Translations under genes and position numbers: made by a program | Shown: positions 56,148 through 64,000 of the stretch, one piece after another | Numbering within the stretch: position 1 is the first letter of the stretch | Layout: the number at the start of each line of letters is the position of its first letter | The notes under the pieces: generated by a model | Told to the model about the DNA's origin: nothing | The model's database searches: none | What the model saw: only the letters and a program-made list of their open reading frames with translations | Origin: Gilvimarinus japonicus | Lineage (GTDB): Bacteria > Pseudomonadota > Gammaproteobacteria > Pseudomonadales > Cellvibrionaceae | Length of the DNA stretch: 64,000 nt | Direction of reading: 5' to 3' | Assembly: GCF_042847215.1 (NCBI RefSeq) | Contig: NZ_AP031500.1 | Coordinates: forward strand, 1,612,001 to 1,676,000

Positions 56148-57251
56148 ATGAGTCTGGCAGACAGAGTACTCTCCGTTAACAACGATTTACCCATTCGCAC
56201 TGAGCAGCCGGTTCACAGCGGCAAGGTTCGCAGTGTTTACTGGCTGACCGAAGCCGACAGTCGCCGTCTGATTGCCGAAAAAGGCTACGACGTGGCCGCC
56301 GACGCGCCTTTGGCGATCATGGTAATCAGTGACCGGATCTCTGCTTTTGATTGTATTTGGCACGGTGAGGGCGGCATGAACGGTGTGCCGGGTAAGGGCG
56401 CCGCGTTAAATGCTATCTCTAACCATTGGTTTCGCCTGTTCCGTGAGCAGGGCTTGGCCGACAGCCATATTCTGGATATTCCGCACCCATTTGTCTGGAT
56501 TGTGCAAAAAGCTCGCCCGGTGATGATTGAGGCGATTTGCCGCCAGTATATTACCGGCTCTATGTGGCGCGATTATGCCAAGGGCGGCCGTGAGTTTTGC
56601 GGCATAGAGATTCCCGATGGTCTGGAAAAAGATCAAAAGTTGCCCGAGCTTCTTATTACACCTTCTACTAAGGGCATTCTTAAGGGGATTCCCGGTGTGC
56701 CAGAGGCGGATGATGTCAACATTACTCGCGCTGACATTGAGGCCAACTTTGAAGCTTTTAACTTTAAAAACAAAGACGACATTGAGTACTACGAGCGCCT
56801 GCTAAAAGAGGGCTTTGATGTTATCAGTGGCGCGCTGGCCGAGCTGGACCAGATCTTTGTCGACACCAAGTTTGAGTTTGGTTACGTCGCCGATGCTGCG
56901 GGCAATGAAAAGCTGATCTATATGGATGAGGTGGGAACGCCCGATTCCTCGCGCATTTGGGATGGCCCGAGCTATCGCGATGGCAAGGTGGTCGAAAAAT
57001 CTAAAGAAGAGTTTCGCCAGTTGTTGCTGAACTACTTTCCCGACCCTGACATTCTGCTGAATAAAGACCGTATGGAAGAGCGTAAAGCGTTGGCGCAAGA
57101 CAATGCCTTGCCCGAATCGGTGTTGATGCAAGTGTCCGAGACTTATCGCAGTATTGCCGAAAAAATCACCGGCGAGAAAATTGTGCTGAGTGACAATCCG
57201 AAGCAGGAAATTATCGATATTTTACGCAACGATTACGGCTTGGTTGATTAA
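56148..57251 (+). CDS. purC: SAICAR synthase, long form
   Basis: A 367-residue phosphoribosylaminoimidazole-succinocarboxamide synthase, joining CAIR and aspartate in purine synthesis. ATP/substrate blocks include HSGKVRSVYW, VISDRISAFD, RQYITGSMWRDY, DTKFEFGY and DEVGTPDSSRIW. It is about 130 residues longer than the E. coli and Pseudomonas enzymes (about 237), with insertions and a C-terminal extension, as in several marine gammaproteobacteria. The ATG at 56148 is chosen because the longer in-frame start (56034) is out of family alignment. In pseudomonads purC follows bamC and the MBL gene; here it is about 5.9 kb upstream of bamC. Confidence 0.95.
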   Translation: MSLADRVLSVNNDLPIRTEQPVHSGKVRSVYWLTEADSRRLIAEKGYDVAADAPLAIMVISDRISAFDCIWHGEGGMNGVPGKGAALNAISNHWFRLFREQGLADSHILDIPHPFVWIVQKARPVMIEAICRQYITGSMWRDYAKGGREFCGIEIPDGLEKDQKLPELLITPSTKGILKGIPGVPEADDVNITRADIEANFEAFNFKNKDDIEYYERLLKEGFDVISGALAELDQIFVDTKFEFGYVADAAGNEKLIYMDEVGTPDSSRIWDGPSYRDGKVVEKSKEEFRQLLLNYFPDPDILLNKDRMEERKALAQDNALPESVLMQVSETYRSIAEKITGEKIVLSDNPKQEIIDILRNDYGLVD

Positions 57252-57280
57252 CGTATTGCTTGGCGCTGTGGCGTGGGAGA

Positions 57281-57607
57281 TTAGCTCTCCCACTCCCAGC
57301 GCAGCGGTTCGCCAAATTCATCGTAGATAATTTTTTTGCGTGGCCGCGTATTTCTTTTGGGTTGGGCAATTGGCGCAGGCGGTTTGGGTTTGCGGCGCTG
57401 CTCAATAGCCGAGATCTCGTCGGAAACCGATGTGCGGGTGTCGGGTTCGGCCTTTTTATCAAAAACGTGGGGCAGGGGCTGACGATTGTCAACGCGGCCG
57501 GATAAGCCGCGCGGCACTTCGTTTATGGCGCCGCCGTGCTCAAGGTACTCGCGCATTAGCGAGTCCAGTTCTTGGCGCTGCTCCTTTTTGGATTTGGCCA
57601 GCTTCAT
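57281..57607 (-). CDS. Conserved small basic protein of unknown function
   Basis: A 108-residue, Lys/Arg/Pro-rich soluble protein, probably partly disordered. The most distinct segment is REYLEHGGAINEVPRGLSGR (about 19-38), a pattern I have seen in small uncharacterised gammaproteobacterial proteins. The C-terminus ends FGEPLRWEWES. It is convergent with purC and divergent from queE. No function can be given. Confidence 0.65.
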   Translation of the reverse strand: MKLAKSKKEQRQELDSLMREYLEHGGAINEVPRGLSGRVDNRQPLPHVFDKKAEPDTRTSVSDEISAIEQRRKPKPPAPIAQPKRNTRPRKKIIYDEFGEPLRWEWES

Positions 57608-57683
57608 TAATGGTCCTGCGGCTGTTGTCGCATAGCCACTTAGAATATCAGTTCCCGGCGCCGGGCGCCAAGCAGATCACTTT

Positions 57684-58334
57684 ATGAATGCAGCAAGCGT
57701 TAAAATTACAGAAATTTTTTACTCCCTGCAGGGGGAGTCAAACACTTCTGGTCGGCCGACGGTGTTTGTGCGCTTGACCGGTTGCCCTCTGCGCTGTCAA
57801 TACTGCGACAGTGAGTACGCTTTTTATGGCGGTGAGCGCATGAGCCTGGATGCCGTGTTGGCGCAGGTGGCGAGTTACAATCCTCGCTACGTGTGTGTGA
57901 CCGGTGGCGAGCCGATGGCGCAGCGTACCTGCCCAGAGCTTTTGAGCGCGCTGTGTGATGCGGGCTACAACGTATCGTTAGAGACCAGCGGTGCCATAGC
58001 GCTCGATAATGTAGATGCGCGTGTGGTGAAGGTGATGGACTTAAAAACCCCAGGCTCGGGTGAGTCGCATCGCAACCTATGGGATAACTTAGATACGCTA
58101 AAATCGACCGATCAAATTAAATTTGTGATTTGCTCGCGAGATGATTACGACTGGGCGCGGTTAAAGATTGATGAGCGCGGCCTTGCCGATAGGGTCGCAG
58201 ATGTTTTGATGTCGCCCAGTTACGGGCAGGTGGATGAGCGCGCCCTGGCCGAGTGGATCGTAGCGGACAATTTGCCGGTGCGTTATCAGTTGCAGCTACA
58301 TAAGCTGCTGTGGGATGACAGCCCTGGTCGCTAG
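57684..58334 (+). CDS. queE: 7-carboxy-7-deazaguanine synthase
   Basis: A 216-residue radical SAM enzyme of queuosine/7-deazaguanine synthesis, converting 6-carboxytetrahydropterin to CDG. The cluster motif is C34-x3-C38-x2-C41 (GCPLRCQYCD) and FYSLQGESNTSGRPTVFVRL precedes it. queC lies downstream on the same strand (71 bases), giving two consecutive steps of the pathway. Confidence 0.95.
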   Translation: MNAASVKITEIFYSLQGESNTSGRPTVFVRLTGCPLRCQYCDSEYAFYGGERMSLDAVLAQVASYNPRYVCVTGGEPMAQRTCPELLSALCDAGYNVSLETSGAIALDNVDARVVKVMDLKTPGSGESHRNLWDNLDTLKSTDQIKFVICSRDDYDWARLKIDERGLADRVADVLMSPSYGQVDERALAEWIVADNLPVRYQLQLHKLLWDDSPGR

Positions 58335-58405
58335 TCAGTCCAGCTGCTTGTGGGGTGCGTCTGCGGTGTTTGAATCCACATGTTGCAAAGAGTAAGAAGG
58401 TATTA

Positions 58406-59092
58406 ATGAGTCAGACAAAAAGCCAAAAGCGAGCCGTTGTGTTGGCCTCCGGCGGATTGGATTCCACCACAGCGCTGGCAATCGCCCGGTCCGAGGGGTT
58501 TGAGTGCTATAGCATTAGCTTTGATTATGGCCAGCGCATGCGCGCCGAGCTGGTTGCCGCCGAGCGGGCTGCCAAAGCCTTGGGCAGTGTTGAGCACAAA
58601 GTTATCACGTTGGATCTTGGTGCCATTGGTGGCTCGGCGCTAACGGATACGTCAATCGATGTGCCTGAAACGCAAACTCAGGGTGTGCCTATCACGTACG
58701 TGCCGGCGCGCAACACGGTGTTTTTATCCATTGCGCTGGGCTGGGCCGAGGTGCTTGAGGCCGACGATATTTTTATAGGCGTCAATGCGGTGGACTATTC
58801 GGGTTACCCTGATTGCCGGCCCGATTATATTGCCGCCTACGAAAGCATGGCGAATCTCGCGACTCGCGCCGGTACCGAAGGGCACCGGCTGCGAATTCGC
58901 ACCCCCTTGATTGACCTAAGTAAGGCGGAAATAGTTAAACGCGGCGTTGCGCTTGGGGTCGATTACGGTTTGACGGTGTCTTGTTATCAGGCAGATGACG
59001 ATGGCCGCGCGTGTGGTGTGTGCGATAGTTGCCGGTTGCGCCGATTTGGCTTTGAAGCGGCGGGCGTCGATGATCCGACGCGATACCGCTAA
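58406..59092 (+). CDS. queC: 7-cyano-7-deazaguanine synthase
   Basis: A 228-residue ATP-pyrophosphatase-fold enzyme making preQ0 from CDG and ammonia. The PP-loop is LASGGLDSTTAL. The zinc cysteines lie in SCYQADDDGRACGVCDSC. The start ATG 58406 has AAGG upstream; a longer in-frame frame start at 58355 is unlikely. It follows queE and precedes the tRNA-Lys array, which is transcribed in the same direction but has its own promoter-like sequence. Confidence 0.96.
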   Translation: MSQTKSQKRAVVLASGGLDSTTALAIARSEGFECYSISFDYGQRMRAELVAAERAAKALGSVEHKVITLDLGAIGGSALTDTSIDVPETQTQGVPITYVPARNTVFLSIALGWAEVLEADDIFIGVNAVDYSGYPDCRPDYIAAYESMANLATRAGTEGHRLRIRTPLIDLSKAEIVKRGVALGVDYGLTVSCYQADDDGRACGVCDSCRLRRFGFEAAGVDDPTRYR

Positions 59093-59170
59093 ACCGCGGC
59101 GGAAAGTTCGGTTAGGTTGGTAAGTTATTGATCAATTACCATTTATTACCAAACTATTGCAAAAAACCGC

Positions 59171-59198
59171 TTGTTTTTTCTGATCAAATCATTATTAT
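59171..59198 (+). promoter_or_regulatory. Promoter of the tRNA-Lys array
   Basis: TTGTTT (59171-59176), 16-base spacer, TATTAT (59193-59198), then the GC-rich discriminator GCGCCTCC, which is typical of stringently controlled stable-RNA promoters. It lies 70 bases before the first tRNA. Confidence 0.55.
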
Positions 59199-59268
59199 GT
59201 GCGCCTCCTTTTAGGGCGTTAGCAACAAGGTTTTGGCCGTCTGCCAAAGCAGTAAAACGCGTTAGAAT

Positions 59269-59344
59269 GGGTCGTTAGCTCAGTTGGTAGAGCAGTTGGC
59301 TTTTAACCAATTGGTCACTGGTTCGAATCCAGTACGACCCACCA
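59269..59344 (+). tRNA. tRNA-Lys(TTT), copy 1
   Basis: Complete 76-nt cloverleaf with encoded CCA: acceptor GGGTCGT/ACGACCC, anticodon loop CTTTTAA (TTT), T-arm ACTGG-TTCGAAT-CCAGT. Confidence 0.97.
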
Positions 59345-59398
59345 TATTTACCCGTAAGGGCGCAGTTGCTTTGAGCAGCTGCAGTACAATCAGTTTAT

Positions 59399-59542
59399 GG
59401 GTCGTTAGCTCAGTTGGTAGAGCAGTTGGCTTTTAACCAATTGGTCACTGGTTTGACAAAACGCCGGGAGCGTTTTGGACACCGCAATAGCGGTGGGGCG
59501 TAGCCCCGAGCATCGGGATGATGCGAGTCAATCCAGTACGAC
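59399..59542 (+). pseudogene. tRNA-Lys copy 2, interrupted in the T-loop
   Basis: The first 55 nt (59399-59453) are identical to the other two copies up to CTGGTT of the T-arm. A 77-nt insert (59454-59530) replaces CGA of the T-loop, then ATCCAGTACGAC resumes. The 3' end reads ACGACAAATGG instead of ACGACCCACCA, so two acceptor pairs and the CCA are lost. It is unlikely to be charged as a tRNA. The T-stem is still intact across the insert. Confidence 0.85.
59454..59530 (+). other. 77-nt structured insertion element in tRNA-Lys
   Basis: Terminal TTGAC/GTCAA complement each other (59453-59457 and 59527-59531). Between them lie four hairpins: AAAACGC/GCGTTTT (59458-59476), CACCGC/GCGGTG (59480-59495), GGGGC/GCCCC (59495-59507) and GCATC/GATGC (59510-59524). 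The fold extends the host T-stem to about 11 pairs with one T-T mismatch. No coding capacity. Nature unknown; a MITE-like or RNA-level element is possible. Confidence 0.7.
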
Positions 59543-59583
59543 AAATGGAAAGTGCGCTTTTAGCGCTGCATGTAAAAGTTTAT

Positions 59584-59659
59584 GGGTCGTTAGCTCAGTT
59601 GGTAGAGCAGTTGGCTTTTAACCAATTGGTCACTGGTTCGAATCCAGTACGACCCACCA
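59584..59659 (+). tRNA. tRNA-Lys(TTT), copy 3
   Basis: Identical in sequence to copy 1, 76 nt with encoded CCA. The preceding GTTTAT is shared with copy 2, supporting tandem duplication. Confidence 0.97.
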
Positions 59660-59663
59660 TATT

Positions 59664-59696
59664 AAAAAGGCTAGAGGATCTCCTCTGGCCTTTTTT
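59664..59696 (+). terminator. Intrinsic terminator of the tRNA array
   Basis: AAAAAGGC-TAGAGGATCTCCTCTG-GCCTTTTTT: stem with one internal mismatch, followed by T6, just after the last tRNA. Confidence 0.92.
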
Positions 59697-59831
59697 ATTG
59701 GCCGCGTTTCCGTAGCGGGTAGCCTTGCCTCATCCGTATTCCCTTTCTCAGGTATGGTAGAATAGCGCGCTTTAGGGGCCTTGGGCCTTTGTAAAAGCCC
59801 GCACAAAGCGGGTGCGACCGTGGTAATTAAT

Positions 59832-60890
59832 ATGACCCAAGAAACAACGTCTACAGTGCCGCCGCTGGCGTCAGATCGTCAGGTGGTGTTAGATCATTTG
59901 GCGGGTATCAGCTCGGACCCCGAGCTTACGCCCGAGCAACAAGACGCGCTTAAAGATCGTATTAAAGCGCTGCTGGTTGAGCATAACGCGGTGCTGGTCG
60001 CGCACTATTACACTGACCCTATGATTCAGGAACTGGCCGAAGAGACCGGTGGCTGCGTTGCCGACTCGTTAGAGATGGCGCGTTTTGGCAAGGAGCACAG
60101 CGCCACGACGCTTATCGTTGCAGGTGTTAAATTTATGGGGGAGACGGCGAAAATTCTCACGCCCCATAAACGCGTCTTGATGCCGACCCTTGAGGCGACT
60201 TGCTCGCTGGATATCGGCTGCCCGGCGGACGAGTTTGCGGCGTTTTGTGATGCGCACTCGGATCGCACTGTGGTGGTTTACGCCAACACGTCGGCCGCCG
60301 TTAAAGCCCGCGCCGACTGGGTAGTAACCTCCAGTATCGCGCTGGATGTGGTGGATCATCTCGATAAGCAGGGCGAGAAAATTTTATGGGCACCCGATAA
60401 ACACTTGGGCGCCTATGTGCAAAAACAAACAGGTGCCGATGTCCTTTTGTGGGATGGTGCCTGTATTGTTCACGAAGAGTTTAAGGCAAAGGGGATAGAG
60501 GATTTAAAAACTTTGTACCCCGAGGCAGCGGTGTTGGTGCACCCTGAGTCGCCGCAAGCGGTGGTTGATTTGGCCGATGTGGTAGGCTCTACGTCGCAGC
60601 TGATTAACGCCGCCGAGACACTGCCTAACCGCGAGTTTATTGTGGCAACGGATCAGGGCATTTTTTATAAAATGCAGCAGCGCTGCCCCGATAAAATCTT
60701 TCATGTGGCGCCCACCGCCGGCAGTGGCGCGACCTGCCGCAGTTGCGCCAACTGCCCTTGGATGGCGCTGAATGCGCTGGATAATTTAGCCGCCGTGTTC
60801 GAGCGCAATGACAATGAGATCTTTGTCGATCCGGCGCTGGCAGAGCAGGCTATGAAGCCGCTTGCGCGAATGCTTGAGTTTAAAAAATGA
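59832..60890 (+). CDS. nadA: Quinolinate synthase
   Basis: A 352-residue [4Fe-4S] enzyme of NAD synthesis, condensing iminoaspartate with dihydroxyacetone phosphate. Conserved blocks are VAHYYTDPMIQELAEETGG, GVKFMGETAKIL, the cysteine segments ATCSLDIGC and SGATCRSCANCPWM, and HPESPQAVV. The ATG at 59832 is chosen on alignment; the earlier in-frame start at 59781 is unlikely. An extended -10 (TGGTAGAAT, 59755-59763) lies upstream. nadB is not in the window. Confidence 0.96.
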   Translation: MTQETTSTVPPLASDRQVVLDHLAGISSDPELTPEQQDALKDRIKALLVEHNAVLVAHYYTDPMIQELAEETGGCVADSLEMARFGKEHSATTLIVAGVKFMGETAKILTPHKRVLMPTLEATCSLDIGCPADEFAAFCDAHSDRTVVVYANTSAAVKARADWVVTSSIALDVVDHLDKQGEKILWAPDKHLGAYVQKQTGADVLLWDGACIVHEEFKAKGIEDLKTLYPEAAVLVHPESPQAVVDLADVVGSTSQLINAAETLPNREFIVATDQGIFYKMQQRCPDKIFHVAPTAGSGATCRSCANCPWMALNALDNLAAVFERNDNEIFVDPALAEQAMKPLARMLEFKK

Positions 60891-60969
60891 CGCTTGTGTC
60901 CCCCGCGGGCGGTGCGTAACATGTCGCCAGAGTTTATTGGCTGTATTTCTCGGAGGCCCGCCCCGAGCC

Positions 60970-60992
60970 GAGAGCGCTAATATGGCGCTCTC
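60970..60992 (+). promoter_or_regulatory. Hairpin between nadA and dapA
   Basis: GAGAGCGC-TAATATG-GCGCTCTC: perfect 8-bp stem 23 bases before the dapA start. No T-run follows. It could be a weak terminator or a leader structure of the dapA message. Confidence 0.35.
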
Positions 60993-61014
60993 TCTACCCT
61001 GAGTTGGAGAACCT

Positions 61015-61890
61015 ATGATTCAAGGCAGTATGGTTGCTTTGGTAACCCCCATGAACCCCGATACCAGTGTCGACTGGCAGGCGCTGTCCAAAGTGTTGGA
61101 TTGGCATCTGGAGCAGGGCACTCATGCGATTGTCGCCGTGGGTACCACCGGCGAATCGGCCACATTGAATGTGGATGAGCATTTGGCGGTCATTAAACAT
61201 GTGGTAAACCAAGTGGGCGGTAAGATACCTGTTATTGCCGGCACCGGTGCCAACTCAACCTCCGAGGCTGTCGAGCTGACCGAGGGCGCAAAGTCGGTCG
61301 GCGCCGACGCCTGCTTGCTGGTAGCGCCTTATTACAACAAGCCTACCCAGCGCGGGTTGTACTTACACCACGAGTACATTGCCAAGGCCGTCGATATCCC
61401 CCAGTTGCTGTACAACGTTCCGGGGCGTACCGCTGTCGATATGCAGCCCGATGTGGTACTAGAGCTGGCAAAATTGCCCAATATTATTGGCATTAAAGAA
61501 GCCACGGGCGATATGGTACGTGCCAAAGCGATCATTGATGGCGCCCCGGATGGCTTTAAAGTGATCTCGGGCGATGACGAAACAGCGGTTGAGTTAATGT
61601 TGTTAGGCGGTCATGGGGATATTTCTGTCACAGCGAATGTCATACCCGACAAGCTGGCGCAAATGTGCGAGCTGGCCATCGCCGGTAAAGCCGATCAGGC
61701 CCGGGCGATTAACGATTCATTAATGTCGTTACACCGCGCTATGTTTCTGGAGGCAAACCCGATTCCGGTAAAATGGGCGCTGGCCGAAATGGGGATTATT
61801 AATCCCGGAATTCGCCTGCCGATGACTGAATTGTCAGCGGTGTACCACGAGCAGGTTCGCACCGCGTTACGTGAAGCTGGACTGATTTAA
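61015..61890 (+). CDS. dapA: 4-hydroxy-tetrahydrodipicolinate synthase
   Basis: A 291-residue Schiff-base aldolase joining pyruvate and aspartate semialdehyde in lysine/peptidoglycan synthesis. Catalytic residues sit at the E. coli positions: K161 (GIKEATGD), Y133 and T44/T45 (GTTGESATL). GGAGA lies before the ATG. bamC follows 19 bases downstream, the gene order known from E. coli and pseudomonads. Confidence 0.97.
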   Translation: MIQGSMVALVTPMNPDTSVDWQALSKVLDWHLEQGTHAIVAVGTTGESATLNVDEHLAVIKHVVNQVGGKIPVIAGTGANSTSEAVELTEGAKSVGADACLLVAPYYNKPTQRGLYLHHEYIAKAVDIPQLLYNVPGRTAVDMQPDVVLELAKLPNIIGIKEATGDMVRAKAIIDGAPDGFKVISGDDETAVELMLLGGHGDISVTANVIPDKLAQMCELAIAGKADQARAINDSLMSLHRAMFLEANPIPVKWALAEMGIINPGIRLPMTELSAVYHEQVRTALREAGLI

Positions 61891-61909
61891 AAAGATTGAA
61901 GACGTCAAG

Positions 61910-63076
61910 ATGATAAAAACAACTTCCCTGCGGGGCGTAAGTGTACTGAGCTTGGTGGCTATGTTGTCAGGCTGTGGGGTTTTTTGGGGTGATGAGGCCT
62001 ATTTTCGCAACCGCGAGGGCGACTACCAAAAAGCCGACAAAATTGAACCGCTAAAAGTGCCCGAGGGCATGAAGAGCGAGAAATTGGGTGAGCGCTACCC
62101 GATTCCGCCGGTTACCGAGAGTGAGTTTGACGATATCGCCCAAACCGAGAGCGCCGAGGTACCCCGGCCTCAGCCTTTGGCGACCAACCTGATGCAAGAG
62201 AACGTCAAAATCCAGCGTCTTGCCGACGAGCGCTGGATTTTGATGAATGTCTCCCCCGGTGAAGTTTGGCCTCGTGTCAGGGCTTTTCTGAACGAGAACA
62301 ACGTCGATGTTGCCAGCGCCGATATTGGTCGCGGTTTAATCGATAGCCACTGGCTGCAGTTTAAATCCGATTTAAGCACATCCGATCGCTATCGCGTGCA
62401 AATCGATCAGGGTGTTCAGCCCGAGACCAGCGAGATTCATGTTTTGCATCAAAGTGTGCAGGGCGATAGCCCTTCGGGCGATTTAGCGTGGCCGTCGGCG
62501 TCTAGCTCATCTGAGCGCGAAGCCTGGCTAATGGACGAGCTGGCAGCGGCGCTCGCCCGAGACGAAACCATCGGCGGCACCTCGTTGCTGGCTCAAGCCA
62601 TTGGCGGCGATGCGAAATCGGCATTGGTCGTCGAGCAGAACGAGCCGGTCATGAAAATTCGCTTAAGTGAGGCGCGGGCCAAAGCCACGCTCTTTCACTC
62701 AATGCGTGAAGACGGCTTCTCGATTTACGACAGCCAGCCCGACGACGGTGTTTATTACCTTCACTACGAGCCGGTTGAGCCCGAAAGCGACGGCTGGTTT
62801 AGCGGCTGGTTCTCAAGCGATAAAGAGCTTGTGGCCAAGAGCCCTTATAGTTTGGCGCAACTGTTAACGGTGGTTCCCAAGGGTGACGCGTTTGCTAAAG
62901 CGCCGCTATCTAACCGTAAAGCAGAGCAGAAATTCCCTAACGCGCCAGGCTATTTGCTGTTTATGCAAGGCGAGGCCGATAACTACACGGTGCGCCTGCG
63001 CGACCCATACGGCAAACGTTTGGACGCTCGCAAATCGCGTGACTTGTTAACGTTGCTGCGCAAAAATCTTATTTAA
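61910..63076 (+). CDS. bamC: Outer membrane assembly lipoprotein BamC
   Basis: A 388-residue lipoprotein, lipobox LSGC (Cys22), with the BamC N-terminal segment (AYFRNREGDYQKADKIEPLK) that packs on BamD. Two helix-grip domains follow (about 95-210 and 240-388; RYPIPPVTE precedes). It is part of the BAM complex inserting beta-barrel proteins such as the receptors encoded here. Co-transcribed with dapA. Confidence 0.92.
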   Translation: MIKTTSLRGVSVLSLVAMLSGCGVFWGDEAYFRNREGDYQKADKIEPLKVPEGMKSEKLGERYPIPPVTESEFDDIAQTESAEVPRPQPLATNLMQENVKIQRLADERWILMNVSPGEVWPRVRAFLNENNVDVASADIGRGLIDSHWLQFKSDLSTSDRYRVQIDQGVQPETSEIHVLHQSVQGDSPSGDLAWPSASSSSEREAWLMDELAAALARDETIGGTSLLAQAIGGDAKSALVVEQNEPVMKIRLSEARAKATLFHSMREDGFSIYDSQPDDGVYYLHYEPVEPESDGWFSGWFSSDKELVAKSPYSLAQLLTVVPKGDAFAKAPLSNRKAEQKFPNAPGYLLFMQGEADNYTVRLRDPYGKRLDARKSRDLLTLLRKNLI

Positions 63077-63121
63077 TATTAAGCGCCCAGCGTGGCGCTG
63101 GGCTTGATCGAAGGACACGGT

Positions 63122-63910
63122 ATGCGGGTGGCATCTTTGGGTAGTGGCAGTCGCGGTAATGCTACCCTTATTGAGTGGCCGGGCGGCTCGCTGCTGATCG
63201 ATTGTGGTTTTAGCGTTAAAGAAACCTGCGCGCGGTTAGAGCGCCTCGGTAAATCGGGCAGCGACCTAACGGCCATTATTGTCACACACGAGCACGCCGA
63301 TCACATTAAAGGCGTCGCGGCGTTAGCCCGGCGCTTTGGCTTACCGGTTTATATGACGCCCGGTACCTTCCACAGCCGGGATCTTGGTAAATTACCTGAA
63401 TTACACTTAATCGAAGCCTATCAAAGCTTTTGCTTGGGTGAGCTGACGGTAGAGCCTGTGGCCGTGCCGCACGATGCGCGCGAGCCGGCACAATTTATAT
63501 TCTCCTGCGGGGGCGTGCGCCTTGGGATTTTAACGGATTTAGGCACCGTATCGCCCCACGTAGAGGACATGTACCAAAACTGCGATGCGCTGGTACTGGA
63601 GGCCAACCACGACCCAATGATGCTGGCGAGCGGCCCATACCCGCCATCACTTAAAACTCGGGTGGGTGGCCCCTGGGGGCATTTGAGCAATCAGCAGGCG
63701 GCGGGCTTCTTGGCGCGGGTTGACTGTACCCGGTTGCAGTATTTGGTGATTGCCCATATTAGCCAAAAGAATAACTCCCTAGAGCGCGCACGCGAGGCCC
63801 TGTCGCCGGTAACGGCCGATATCTCCGAGGTTATTTACGCCTGCCAGGATGAGGGGTTTGATTGGCTGTCGCTTGCTCCTGGGCCCGTGCTGGCCGAGGC
63901 TAGTGCTTGA
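63122..63910 (+). CDS. MBL-fold metallo-hydrolase (YycJ-like)
   Basis: A 262-residue metallo-beta-lactamase-fold protein. Metal motif THEHADH, with GSGSRGNATLIE at the start, the late metal Asp probably in GILTDLG, and HLSNQQAA and IAHISQKNN near the end. Relatives include YycJ/WalJ phosphodiesterases. The ATG at 63122 (AAGGACACGGT before it) fits MRVASLGSGS; the upstream start adds residues with no family match. Forty-five bases after bamC; probably the same operon. Confidence 0.9.
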   Translation: MRVASLGSGSRGNATLIEWPGGSLLIDCGFSVKETCARLERLGKSGSDLTAIIVTHEHADHIKGVAALARRFGLPVYMTPGTFHSRDLGKLPELHLIEAYQSFCLGELTVEPVAVPHDAREPAQFIFSCGGVRLGILTDLGTVSPHVEDMYQNCDALVLEANHDPMMLASGPYPPSLKTRVGGPWGHLSNQQAAGFLARVDCTRLQYLVIAHISQKNNSLERAREALSPVTADISEVIYACQDEGFDWLSLAPGPVLAEASA

Positions 63911-63942
63911 GTCGGCGCCAAAATTAGCTACTATAAAAGAAC

Positions 63943-63967
63943 GGCAAACAGCTCAGTTTGCCTTTTT
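63943..63967 (+). terminator. Intrinsic terminator of the dapA-bamC-MBL operon
   Basis: GGCAAAC-AGCTCA-GTTTGCC stem followed by T5, 32 bases after the last gene. Confidence 0.88.
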
Positions 63968-64000
63968 AGGCGGCATCAGTGCTCGATCGCCTGTTACGCA

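Noticed and set aside
59454..59530. Insert in tRNA-Lys as an integron attC site or group I intron
   Set aside because: It lacks the attC core motifs, is far too short for a group I intron, and sits in the T-loop rather than the anticodon loop.
1..64000. CRISPR array or prophage
   Set aside because: No regularly spaced direct repeats, cas genes, integrase or phage structural genes were seen.

Overview
The window looks like chromosomal DNA of an agar-degrading marine gammaproteobacterium, most likely of the Cellvibrionaceae type (Saccharophagus / Teredinibacter / Agarilytica relatives). This is inferred from the carbohydrate-active enzymes (two GH16 beta-agarases, one GH50 beta-agarase, CBM6 and CBM13 modules, giant TonB-dependent receptors) together with a gammaproteobacterial housekeeping set (bfr-bfd, hrpB, grxD, lpxL, queE-queC, nadA, dapA-bamC). 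No species assignment is possible from sequence reading alone.

Bases 1-25,500 form an agar utilisation region. It holds the 3' part of a GH2 enzyme, a cupin, a very large VCBS/ASPIC/Big2 lipoprotein, a GH16-CBM13 agarase and a secreted CBM6 protein with an unrecognised C-terminal domain. Next come a surface lipoprotein with jelly-roll modules behind a 1,212-residue TonB-dependent receptor, and a divergent flavin halogenase-SapC pair. A DUF1080 protein coupled to a PVC-type cytochrome, a GH50 lipoprotein agarase and a GH16-CBM6-CBM6 agarase complete the region. The likely logic is extracellular GH16 endo-cleavage, GH50 exo-cleavage at the cell surface, capture by the lipoprotein/receptor pair and periplasmic processing by GH2 and accessory enzymes.

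Bases 25,500-28,031 form a small accessory island. An AT-rich gene encoding a protein with a C-terminal HEPN-type R-x4-H motif sits between two 124-base inverted repeat arms; the best 42 bases match at 40 positions. More palindromic dispersed-repeat DNA runs up to the end of gcvP. This is one of two candidates for something undescribed.

Bases 28,032-59,092 are mostly housekeeping: gcvP, a Hanks-type Ser/Thr kinase, a coiled-coil lipoprotein, bacterioferritin and its ferredoxin, 2-Cys peroxiredoxin, an ornithine-type decarboxylase and ung. They continue with a Tat-exported hydrolase, a GFA-like protein, a DUF4862 protein, an HDOD protein, ygfZ, argD-argF, hydantoinase B, hrpB, a second TonB receptor, grxD, an LpxL-type acyltransferase, corA, long-form purC and queE-queC.

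Bases 59,093-64,000 hold a tRNA-Lys(TTT) triplet followed by nadA, dapA, bamC and a metallo-beta-lactamase-fold gene. The middle tRNA copy is split inside its T-loop by a 77-nt element that can fold as four hairpins closed by a terminal stem continuous with the T-stem, and its acceptor end has decayed. This is the second strong candidate for an undescribed element. No CRISPR array, recognisable transposase, integrase or rRNA gene was seen.
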